NCBI GenBank assembly: GCA_051000395.1
Contig: JBPCOI010000053.1
Location: forward strand, 1-20,698
Source of the DNA: JBPCOI01 sp051000395
GTDB taxonomy: Bacteria; Actinomycetota; Actinomycetes; Mycobacteriales; Jatrophihabitantaceae
Direction: 5' to 3'
DNA length: 20,698 nucleotides
The position numbers and the translations under genes are program-made. A model generated the notes under the pieces. The model saw nothing but the letters and a program-made list of their open reading frames with translations, ran no database searches and had not been told where the DNA came from. Shown here one piece after another: positions 12,015-18,516 of this stretch (the stretch's first letter is position 1; the number at the start of each line of letters is the position of its first letter).

Positions 12015-15014
12015 GTGAGCTCCGTCGACGTGCGCGCGGTCGCCGCCGCGCTGCGACGCGCCGGCGTCGGCGAGGTCGACGAATCCACCCGGCGCCGGGC
12101 CGAGTACTCGACGGACGCCTCCAACTACCGCCTGGTGCCCGCCGCGGTGGTATTTCCCCGGCACGCCGACGAGGTCGCGGCTGCGCTGCAGGTCGCGCGC
12201 GACCTGGGCGTGCCGTTCACCAGCCGGGGCGGCGGCACGTCCACCGCCGGCAACGCGGTCGGCACCGGCATCGTGGTGGACTTCTCCCGGCACCTGAACC
12301 GGGTGCTGTCGGTGGACCCCGAAGCCCGCACTGCGCTCGCCGAGCCCGGGGCGATCCTGGACGACATCACCGCCGCGGCCGCGCCACACGGGCTGCGCTA
12401 CGGGCCCGACCCGTCCACCCACGCCCGCGCGACGATCGGCGGCTCCCTCGGCAACAACGCCTGCGGCTCGCGCGCACTGCGCTACGGGCGCACGGCCGAC
12501 AACGTCCTCGCGTTGGATCTACTGAGCGCACAAGGAGATCGGCTGGACGCGCGGGGGTACGGGCGGGACGGGCTGGCGGCCGCGGGACCCCTCGGCGCCG
12601 CCCTCGGCGAGATCGTCGCGCGGCACCTCGGCTCGATCCGCACCGAGTTCGGCCGCTTCGCGCGGCAGGTGTCCGGGTACTCCCTCGAGCACCTGCTGCC
12701 CGAAAACGGAGCTGATCTGGCCCGGTTCCTTGTCGGCACCGAGGGCACCCTCGGCGTGATCCTCGCCGCGACGGTGCGCCTGGTCGAGTCGCCGCCGGCC
12801 GTCGCGCTCGCCGTGCTCGGCTACTCGGACATGCCAGCGGCTGCCGACGCGGTGCCCGCCCTGCTGCCGCACTCCCCGGTCGCGATCGAGGGCATGGACG
12901 CGCGGCTGGTGAACGTGGTGCGCACCCGGCGCGGCGCGTCGGCCGTGCCCAACCCGCCGCGCGGCGAGGGGTGGCTGTTCGTCGAGACGTCCGGCGCCAC
13001 CGAGGCCGAGGCGCGCGACGCAGCAGCCAAGCTGATCGCCGACGCCGGCTGCCTGGACTCCGCGATCGTGTCCGGCGCACCGGCGCGGGCGCTGTGGCGC
13101 ATCCGCGAGGACGGCGCCGGCCTGAGCGGACGCACCCCTGGGGGCGAACCCGCGTGGCCGGGCTGGGAGGACGCCGCCGTCCCGCCCGCTCAGCTCGGCG
13201 ACTACCTGCGCGGGTTCGGCGAGCTGATGCGCGAGCACGGCGTCGACGGCCTGACCTACGGCCACTTCGGCGACGGCTGCGTGCACGCCCGCATCGACTT
13301 CCCGCTCAGCTCGGCGCCGCAACGCTTGCGCGCCTTCGTGCTCGACGCCGCGCAGTTGGTGGGTCGCCACGGCGGCTCGATGTCCGGCGAGCACGGCGAC
13401 GGGCGCGCGCGCGGCGAGCTGCTGCCGTTCATGTACTCGCCCGACGCGATCAGCGCGTTCGCCGGGGTCAAGCGCGCCTTCGACCCGCAGAACGTCCTCA
13501 ACCCGGGGGTGCTCGTCGACCCGGCGCCGCTCGACGCCGACCTGCGCGTGCCCTCGGCTCGCGCGCTGCGCACGCACCTCGGCTTCGCCTACCCCGACGA
13601 CGACGGCGACCTGTCCAGAGCCGTCCACCGGTGCGTGGGCGTCGGCAAGTGCCGCGCGGATCTGGGCGCCGCCGGTGGCGTGATGTGCCCGTCTTACCTC
13701 GCCACGCGCGACGAGAAGGACAGCACGCGGGGACGTGCGCGCGTGCTGCAGGAGCTGGCTCGTGGGGGTGTCCCCGCGGAGAGGGGCAAGGCCCGCGGGG
13801 AAGGCTCGCTGGTCAAGGGATTCCGCTCCGCGGAGGTGGCCGAGGCCCTGGATCTGTGCCTGTCCTGCAAGGGCTGCTCGTCGGACTGCCCGGCCGGCGT
13901 GGACATGGCGACCTACAAGGCTGAGGCGCTCTACCAGCGCTACCGCCGGCGTCCCCGCCCGGCGGCGCACTACGCGCTCGGCTGGCTGCCCCGCTGGGCG
14001 CGGCTCGCGTCGCGGGCGCCCCGCCTGGCCAACGGCGCGTTGCAGCGGCGGTCTCTCGCCGCGGTGGCCAAGCGGCTGGGCGGCATCGACGGGCGCCGCC
14101 CGCTGCCGCGCTTCGCCGCGCAGAGTTTCCGCGATTGGTTCGAGACCTGGCCGGGACGCACCGGCACCCCCGTGCTGCTGTGGGTCGACACCTTCACCGA
14201 CCACTTCACTCCCGAGGTCGGGCGCGCCGCGGTACAGGTGCTGGAAGCGGCCGGGTACTCGGTGCTGCTCACCGACAAGCCGGTGTGCTGCGGGCTGACT
14301 TGGATCTCCACCGGGCAACTGGACGGTGCTCGCAGGCGGCTGCGGCGAAGCCTCGACGCGGTTGATCGCGCCGTGCGCTTCGGCACGCCCATCGTCGGCC
14401 TGGAGCCCTCGTGCACGGCCGTGCTGCGCCGCGACATCGTGGAACTGCTGCCCGACGATCCGCGCGCGGCCAAGCTCAGCGAGGCGACGATGACGCTGGC
14501 CGAACTGCTCGCCGCCACCGAGGGGTGGACGCCGCCGCGCCTGGACGGACTCCCTGTCGTTGCCCAACCGCACTGCCACCAGCACGCGGTGCTGGGCTGG
14601 GACGCCGACTCCACCCTGCTCGCCGCCTCGGGCGCGTCGGTCGAGGCGGTGGGCGGGTGCTGCGGACTCGCCGGCAACTTCGGCGTCGAGCGCGGGCACT
14701 ACGAGGTTTCGGTCGCTGTCGCCGAGACGGCCCTGCTGCCCGCGGTGCGCAACGCGCCCCACGACGCGCGGATCCTGGCCGACGGCTTCTCCTGCCGGAC
14801 TCAGCTGGAGCAGCTCGCGGGGGTCCACAGTGTCCACCTCGCGCAACTGCTCGCCGAGCACCTGGGCGCGAGCGAGGCGGCCGAGGACGACGGCGGCCCG
14901 ACGCCCCGGCACCGCCGAGGCACGCAGCGGGCCGAGGAGGGAATGATGGGGGCCCGCACGCCGCCGGCGCGCGGGGTTCGACGATCGGGGCGCAGGGTCG
15001 AGGAGGACCGGTGA
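12015..15014 (+). CDS. fused FAD-linked oxidase / Fe-S oxidoreductase, YdiJ-like (GlcD-GlcF fusion)
   Basis: The 999-residue protein joins a PCMH-type FAD domain (about 40-260; RGGGTSTAGNAVGTGIVVDF at 71-90, IGGSLGNNACGS at 141-152) and an FAD-oxidase C domain (GHFGDGCVH at 416-424, GEHGDG at 458-463). Two cysteine clusters follow (C540, C546, C558; then C615, C618, C621, C625 in CLSCKGCSSDCP), and then two CCG repeats (CCG at 758-760, CCG at 882-884, with C800 and the QPHCHQH segment). The family oxidises 2-hydroxy acids such as D-2-hydroxyglutarate, D-lactate or glycolate and passes electrons through Fe-S centres. E. coli YdiJ (1018 aa) has the same layout. The GTG at 12015 begins the homology. 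About 45 C-terminal residues (955-999) are a basic disordered extension whose codons hold the AGGAGG used by the next gene. Confidence 0.9.
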   Translation: MSSVDVRAVAAALRRAGVGEVDESTRRRAEYSTDASNYRLVPAAVVFPRHADEVAAALQVARDLGVPFTSRGGGTSTAGNAVGTGIVVDFSRHLNRVLSVDPEARTALAEPGAILDDITAAAAPHGLRYGPDPSTHARATIGGSLGNNACGSRALRYGRTADNVLALDLLSAQGDRLDARGYGRDGLAAAGPLGAALGEIVARHLGSIRTEFGRFARQVSGYSLEHLLPENGADLARFLVGTEGTLGVILAATVRLVESPPAVALAVLGYSDMPAAADAVPALLPHSPVAIEGMDARLVNVVRTRRGASAVPNPPRGEGWLFVETSGATEAEARDAAAKLIADAGCLDSAIVSGAPARALWRIREDGAGLSGRTPGGEPAWPGWEDAAVPPAQLGDYLRGFGELMREHGVDGLTYGHFGDGCVHARIDFPLSSAPQRLRAFVLDAAQLVGRHGGSMSGEHGDGRARGELLPFMYSPDAISAFAGVKRAFDPQNVLNPGVLVDPAPLDADLRVPSARALRTHLGFAYPDDDGDLSRAVHRCVGVGKCRADLGAAGGVMCPSYLATRDEKDSTRGRARVLQELARGGVPAERGKARGEGSLVKGFRSAEVAEALDLCLSCKGCSSDCPAGVDMATYKAEALYQRYRRRPRPAAHYALGWLPRWARLASRAPRLANGALQRRSLAAVAKRLGGIDGRRPLPRFAAQSFRDWFETWPGRTGTPVLLWVDTFTDHFTPEVGRAAVQVLEAAGYSVLLTDKPVCCGLTWISTGQLDGARRRLRRSLDAVDRAVRFGTPIVGLEPSCTAVLRRDIVELLPDDPRAAKLSEATMTLAELLAATEGWTPPRLDGLPVVAQPHCHQHAVLGWDADSTLLAASGASVEAVGGCCGLAGNFGVERGHYEVSVAVAETALLPAVRNAPHDARILADGFSCRTQLEQLAGVHSVHLAQLLAEHLGASEAAEDDGGPTPRHRRGTQRAEEGMMGARTPPARGVRRSGRRVEEDR

Positions 15015-16105
15015 GTGAACAGGGCTTCGTGCCGCCGCCCTACCCGTACGAGCAGCTCAGCGAGATCGTCGCCATCGCCAACCGGCACGAGGGGGGTGCC
15101 GTCGACCTGTCCGTCGGCACGCCGTGCGACCAGCCGCCCGCCGACGTGGTCGCGGCCCTGTGCGCTCCCGACGCGGCGCGCGGCTACCCGCCCTCGATCG
15201 GGACGGAGGCATTCCGGGCGGCGGCGGCCGGCTGGGTCGCGCGGCGCCTCGGCGCCCTCGTCGACCCGGCCACCGAGCTCGCGGCGTGTGTCGGCAGCAA
15301 GGAGTTCGTCGCCTCGACCCCGCAGTACCTGCGGCTGCGCGACCCGTCCCGCGACACCGTCCTCTACCCGGCGATCAGCTACCCCACCTACGCGATGGGG
15401 GCCACGCTCGCCGGCTGCCGCGCCGTGGCCTACCACTCGCTCGCGGACGTCGCCGACGAGGACTGCGAGCGAGCCCTGTGCGTCTGGGTCAACTCGCCGG
15501 GCAATCCGCGCGGTGAGCTGCACGACCTGCGCGCTGCGGCCGAGTGGGGACGCACGCGTGATGTCCCGGTGCTCTCCGACGAGTGCTATGCGGAGTTCAC
15601 CTGGTCCGGCGAGGCGGTGAGCATCCTGGCCGAGGGCAGCCACGGCGTGCTCGCCGTCCACTCGTTGTCCAAGCGCGACAACTTCGCCGGTGCGCGCATC
15701 GGCTTCTACGCCGGCGACGCCGAGCTCGTCGGCTACCTGCGCGAAGTACGCAAGCACGCCGGACTGATGGCGCCCGGGCCCGTCCAGGCTGCCGCCGCGG
15801 TGGCGCTCGGCGACGACGAGCACGTCGAGCGGCAGCGGTCCCGCTATCTGGCGCGGCTGGTGCGGCTGCGGGAGTTGGCGATCGCCGCCGGCTACCCGGT
15901 GGAGCTGCCCGCCGGGGCGTTCTACCTGTGGGTGCCCGCGCCGGGCGGCGATGCCTGGGCCGCCGCCCGCGATCTCGCCGAGCGGGCCGGCGTCGTGGTG
16001 TCTCCGGGCGAGTTCTACGGGTCGGACGCGACCGGCTGGTTCCGGATCGCCGCCGTGCAGCCGGCGGATCGCATCGAGCTGGCAGCCTCGCGGCTGAACC
16101 GATGA
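15011..16105 (+). CDS. dapC: PLP-dependent aminotransferase, DapC-like (succinyldiaminopimelate transaminase)
   Basis: The 364-residue class I/II aminotransferase reads VDLSVGTPCDQPP, GYPPSIGTEAF, GSKEFVASTPQYL, YPAISYPTYAMGATLAG, VNSPGNPRGEL, LSDECYAEF and HSLSKRDNFAGARIGF, with the PLP lysine in SLSKR. It continues with REVRKHAGLMAPGPVQAA and VSPGEFYG. These blocks match the actinobacterial DapC group (Rv1178/Rv0858c type) that transfers an amino group to N-succinyl-2-amino-6-oxopimelate in lysine and peptidoglycan synthesis. GTG 15011 overlaps the upstream stop (GTGA) and follows a perfect AGGAGG (15001-15006). In mycobacteria Rv1178 follows a ferredoxin gene; here a large Fe-S flavoprotein takes that place. 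A catabolic aminotransferase role is the alternative. Confidence 0.8.
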   Translation: MSEQGFVPPPYPYEQLSEIVAIANRHEGGAVDLSVGTPCDQPPADVVAALCAPDAARGYPPSIGTEAFRAAAAGWVARRLGALVDPATELAACVGSKEFVASTPQYLRLRDPSRDTVLYPAISYPTYAMGATLAGCRAVAYHSLADVADEDCERALCVWVNSPGNPRGELHDLRAAAEWGRTRDVPVLSDECYAEFTWSGEAVSILAEGSHGVLAVHSLSKRDNFAGARIGFYAGDAELVGYLREVRKHAGLMAPGPVQAAAAVALGDDEHVERQRSRYLARLVRLRELAIAAGYPVELPAGAFYLWVPAPGGDAWAAARDLAERAGVVVSPGEFYGSDATGWFRIAAVQPADRIELAASRLNR

Positions 16106-16110
16106 GGTCC

Positions 16111-16137
16111 GGTTTGGCTCGCGGCCTCTCGGGGTAG
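16111..16137 (+). promoter_or_regulatory. SigB/SigF-type stress promoter before csbD
   Basis: GGTTT (16111-16115) and GGGTAG (16132-16137) are separated by 16 bases, matching the actinobacterial general-stress sigma consensus GGTTT-N15-17-GGGTA(T/C) except for the last base. It lies 38 bases before the CsbD start, directly after dapC. Confidence 0.65.
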
Positions 16138-16174
16138 AAACTCGAGGTACGCCGCCGACCTGAAAGGACACCGC

Positions 16175-16348
16175 ATGAGTGCCGTTGACAAGGCCAAGAA
16201 CGCCGTGGAAGACGCGCAGGGCAAGGCGAAGGAAGGCCTGGGCAAGGTCACCGGCGACAAGGACACCGAGGCCGAAGGCCGTACCGACCAGTCGAAGTCC
16301 GACATCAAGGACGCCGGCGAGAAGGTCAAGGACGCCTTCAAGCACTGA
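16175..16348 (+). CDS. CsbD-family general stress protein
   Basis: The 57-residue, lysine- and alanine-rich helical protein reads MSAVDKAKNAVEDAQGKAKE, then GLGKVTGDKDTEAEGR and TDQSKSDIKDAGEKVKDAFK. The KAKEGLGKVTGDKDTEAEGR stretch is the hallmark of the CsbD family. CsbD of Bacillus subtilis belongs to the sigma-B regulon and the molecular role is unknown. The start is set by GAAAGGA (16162-16168), six bases upstream. The SigB/SigF-like promoter at 16111-16137 and the strong terminator after it make this a single-gene stress unit. The gene is easy to overlook because it is short. Confidence 0.9.
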   Translation: MSAVDKAKNAVEDAQGKAKEGLGKVTGDKDTEAEGRTDQSKSDIKDAGEKVKDAFKH

Positions 16349-16358
16349 CCCAGGCCAG

Positions 16359-16395
16359 CGACGGGCCGCCGACCACCCCTTTCGGCGGCCCGTCG
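16359..16395 (+). terminator. terminator of csbD
   Basis: CGACGGGCCGCCGA (16359-16372) and TCGGCGGCCCGTCG (16382-16395) form a perfect 14-bp stem with a 9-base loop, ten bases after the csbD stop. The downstream TCGTTATGG is only mildly T-rich and already contains the -10 of the next gene. Confidence 0.85.
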
Positions 16396-16399
16396 TCGT

Positions 16400-16405
16400 T
16401 ATGGT
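16400..16405 (+). promoter_or_regulatory. -10 element before the PPOX gene, leaderless configuration
   Basis: TATGGT (16400-16405) is followed by GGGCGC and then GTG at 16412, the start of a four-codon frame. Transcription would start at that GTG or next to it. The -35 region falls inside the csbD terminator and does not match consensus. Confidence 0.45.
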
Positions 16406-16411
16406 GGGCGC

Positions 16412-16426
16412 GTGAGCGCGTCGTGA
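16412..16426 (+). other. four-codon upstream ORF overlapping the PPOX start
   Basis: GTG AGC GCG TCG TGA encodes Met-Ser-Ala-Ser. Its TGA (16424-16426) overlaps the GTG (16423-16425) of the PPOX gene, the usual GTGA overlap for termination-reinitiation. GTGAGCG occurs at both 16412 and 16423, so an 11-bp duplication of a start region is another explanation. Confidence 0.35.
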
Positions 16427-16896
16427 GCGAAGCACCACGACCGCAGAAGCGTGGACGCAAGATCGCGATGTCACCGGCCGAGGTCGACGCCTTCCTGGCC
16501 GAGCAGCGCACCTGCCGAGTGGCGACGCTCGGGCCGGACGGGCCGCACGCCACCCCGCTGTGGTACTGCTGGGACGGCCGGTGCCTCTGGCTCTACTCGA
16601 TCATCCGTAGCCGGCGATGGGCGGAGCTGCGCGCCGACCCGCGTGCCGGCGTCGTGGTGGACGACGGCAGGGAGTACCTCGAGCTGCGCGGCGTGGAGCT
16701 CACCGGCGTCGCCGAAGTGGTCGGGGACGTGCCGCGAACCGGCTCGCCACGACCGGAGCTGGCTGTAGTCGAGCGGCTGTTCGCAGCCAAGTACCTCGGA
16801 GCTGAGCAGATGTACCACGACGGTCGGCACGGGTGGCTGCGCGTCATGCCAGCCACGCTCGTCAGCTGGGACTTCGGCAAGCTCGCCCAGCTCTAA
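16423..16896 (+). CDS. pyridoxamine 5'-phosphate oxidase-family flavin/F420-binding protein
   Basis: The 157-residue product has the split-barrel fold of the PPOX family. Visible blocks are MSPAEVDAFLAEQRTCRVAT, LGPDGPHATPLWYCWDGRCL and WLYSIIRSRRWAELRADPRA, with strands GVVVDDGREYLELRGVELTG and the C-terminal RVMPATLVSWDFGKL. Proteins of this length and pattern in actinobacteria are F420- or FMN-dependent reductases, or haem/flavin binders; residues that would decide between them are not clear. GTG 16423 begins the conserved region, and no Shine-Dalgarno sequence precedes it. It sits alone between csbD and the convergent aldehyde dehydrogenase gene, so the context gives no hint of substrate. 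Confidence 0.85.
   Translation: MSEAPRPQKRGRKIAMSPAEVDAFLAEQRTCRVATLGPDGPHATPLWYCWDGRCLWLYSIIRSRRWAELRADPRAGVVVDDGREYLELRGVELTGVAEVVGDVPRTGSPRPELAVVERLFAAKYLGAEQMYHDGRHGWLRVMPATLVSWDFGKLAQL
16864..16892. terminator. possible hairpin at the end of the PPOX gene
   Basis: AGCTGGG (16864-16870) and CCCAGCT (16886-16892) form a perfect 7-bp stem with a 15-nt loop inside the last codons of the gene. The 30-bp gap to the convergent gene shows no other hairpin, so this may serve as the terminator. Confidence 0.3.
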
Positions 16897-16926
16897 CCGA
16901 GCCGTGCGACCTCGTCGACCACGCGC

Positions 16927-18462
16927 TCAGCCGAACTGGACACCCTGGGCGAGGGGCAGTTCGCTCGAGTAGTTGACGGTGTTGGTCGCGCGGCGCATGT
17001 ATGCCTTCCACGCGTCCGAGCCGGACTCGCGGCCCCCGCCGGTCTCCTTCTCGCCCCCGAACGCGCCGCCGATCTCGGCACCGGACGGTCCGATGTTCAC
17101 GTTGGCGATGCCGCAGTCCGAACCGTCCGGCGACAGGAATCGTTCGGCCTCGCGCAAGTCCAGCGTGAAGATCGACGACGACAGGCCCTGGGGCACGTCG
17201 TTGTGAAGGGTGATCGCGCTGTCCGGCCCGGCGTCGAGTTCGTCGTAGGTGAGCACGTAGAGGATCGGGGCGAACGTCTCGGCCTGCACGATCTCGCTCT
17301 GCGACGGCATGCGCACCAGCGCCGGCTGCACGTAGTAGGCCTCCGGCGCATCCTCGGCCAGCACTCGCGCGCCGCCCGCGACGAGCGTGCCGCCGTTGGC
17401 CTGCGCCTTGTCCAGGGCCGCCTGGTAACCGTCGTAGGAAGCGCGGTCGACGAGCGGGCCGACGAGCGTCGCGTCGGCAAGCGGTGAACCGATGGGCAGC
17501 GTCTCGTAGGCGGCCTTGAGCCGGGCGACGAGGTCGTCGACGACCGAGGAATGCGCGATGACGCGGCGCAGGCTGGTGCAGCGCTGCCCGGCGGTGCCGG
17601 CAGCGGAGAACACGATCCCGCGCACCGTGAGGTCGAGGTCGGCCGACGGGGCGACGATCGCCGCGTTGTTGCCGCCGAGTTCGAGAAGTAGCCGTCCGAA
17701 GCGTTTGGCCACCCGTGGCCCGACCGCACGGCCCATGCGGGTCGAACCGGTCGCGCTGATCAGGGCGACGCGCTGGTCGTCCACGAGCGCCTCGCCCACC
17801 TCGGCACCGCCGAGTACTAGGGCCGAGATCGCGGCCGGTGCGCCCGCCCGCCGGGCCGCCTCGGCGACCAGCGCCTGGCAGGCCAGCGCGGTGAGCAGGG
17901 TCTTCTCCGACGGCTTCCACACCACCGGGTCACCGCAGACGAACGCGAGCGCGGCGTTCCACGACCACACCGCGACCGGAAAGTTGAATGCGCTGATCAC
18001 GCCGACGACGCCGAGCGGGTGCCACTGCTCCATCATCCGGTGCCCGGGCCGTTCGGAGGCGATCGTCAGGCCGAACAGCTGACGCGACAGGCCGACGGCG
18101 AGATCGCAGATGTCGATCATCTCCTGCACCTCGCCGAGACCCTCGGAGCGGATCTTGCCGGCTTCGATCGAGACCAGCGCCCCGAGATCGTCCTTGTGCT
18201 CGCGCAGCAGCTCGCCGAGTTCGCGGACCAGCTGACCGCGGACCGGCGCGGGAACCGAGCGCCAGGTCCGGAACGCGTCCTGCGCGCTACCCACGATCTC
18301 GGCAACCTGCTCAGTGGTGTGTGCGTGGACGCGAGCCAGCTCGCCGCCGGTGATCGGAGAGTGCGCCACCAGTGAGCCGTCGGTGGGCAGATCGGCGACC
18401 CCGAGTCGCGACAAGATCGCAGCGGTCTCGGTGGCCAGGGTGTCGTGGCTCGGCAGGTTCAT
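16927..18462 (-). CDS. pcd: L-aminoadipate-semialdehyde (piperideine-6-carboxylate) dehydrogenase, ALDH7 family
   Basis: The 511-residue product matches ALDH7/antiquitin length. It has HPLGVVGVISAFNFPVAVWS (148-167), GDPVVWKPSEKT, ATGSTRMGRAVGPRVAKRFG, the general base E261 in LELGGNNAAIV, and the catalytic C295 in GTAGQRCTSLRR. It ends with GGAFGGEKETGGGRESGSDA. This enzyme oxidises alpha-aminoadipate semialdehyde with NAD(P)+ in lysine breakdown, and in osmoprotectant or beta-lactam precursor supply in some actinomycetes; mycobacterial Pcd (Rv3293) is the counterpart. The partner lysine 6-aminotransferase (lat) is not in the window. ATG 18462 follows GAGGAG (18469-18474) by six bases. It is divergent from a LysR gene across only 54 bp. 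Confidence 0.9.
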   Translation of the reverse strand: MNLPSHDTLATETAAILSRLGVADLPTDGSLVAHSPITGGELARVHAHTTEQVAEIVGSAQDAFRTWRSVPAPVRGQLVRELGELLREHKDDLGALVSIEAGKIRSEGLGEVQEMIDICDLAVGLSRQLFGLTIASERPGHRMMEQWHPLGVVGVISAFNFPVAVWSWNAALAFVCGDPVVWKPSEKTLLTALACQALVAEAARRAGAPAAISALVLGGAEVGEALVDDQRVALISATGSTRMGRAVGPRVAKRFGRLLLELGGNNAAIVAPSADLDLTVRGIVFSAAGTAGQRCTSLRRVIAHSSVVDDLVARLKAAYETLPIGSPLADATLVGPLVDRASYDGYQAALDKAQANGGTLVAGGARVLAEDAPEAYYVQPALVRMPSQSEIVQAETFAPILYVLTYDELDAGPDSAITLHNDVPQGLSSSIFTLDLREAERFLSPDGSDCGIANVNIGPSGAEIGGAFGGEKETGGGRESGSDAWKAYMRRATNTVNYSSELPLAQGVQFG

Positions 18463-18480
18463 TCGCGCTCCTCGAAGTAG

Positions 18481-18510
18481 CTTATGACTACCTACTGTAT
18501 GTCGTAAGGT
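18481..18510. promoter_or_regulatory. shared operator and promoter of pcd and the second lysR gene
   Basis: CTTATGAC (18481-18488) and GTCGTAAG (18501-18508) form an 8-bp dyad with one G-T mismatch, of the type bound by LysR regulators. It overlaps a plus-strand promoter with TTATGA (18482-18487), a 17-base spacer and TAAGGT (18505-18510), which ends six bases before the lysR ATG. On the other strand it lies 20-45 bases upstream of the pcd start. Confidence 0.55.
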
Positions 18511-18516
18511 CTGCTT

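Noticed and set aside
12519..14912. A 797-codon open frame on the minus strand
   Set aside because: It lies antisense to the FAD/Fe-S dehydrogenase, whose domains are clear. The antisense product is Arg/Gly/Ala/His-rich with no recognisable domain, as expected for a shadow frame in high-GC DNA.
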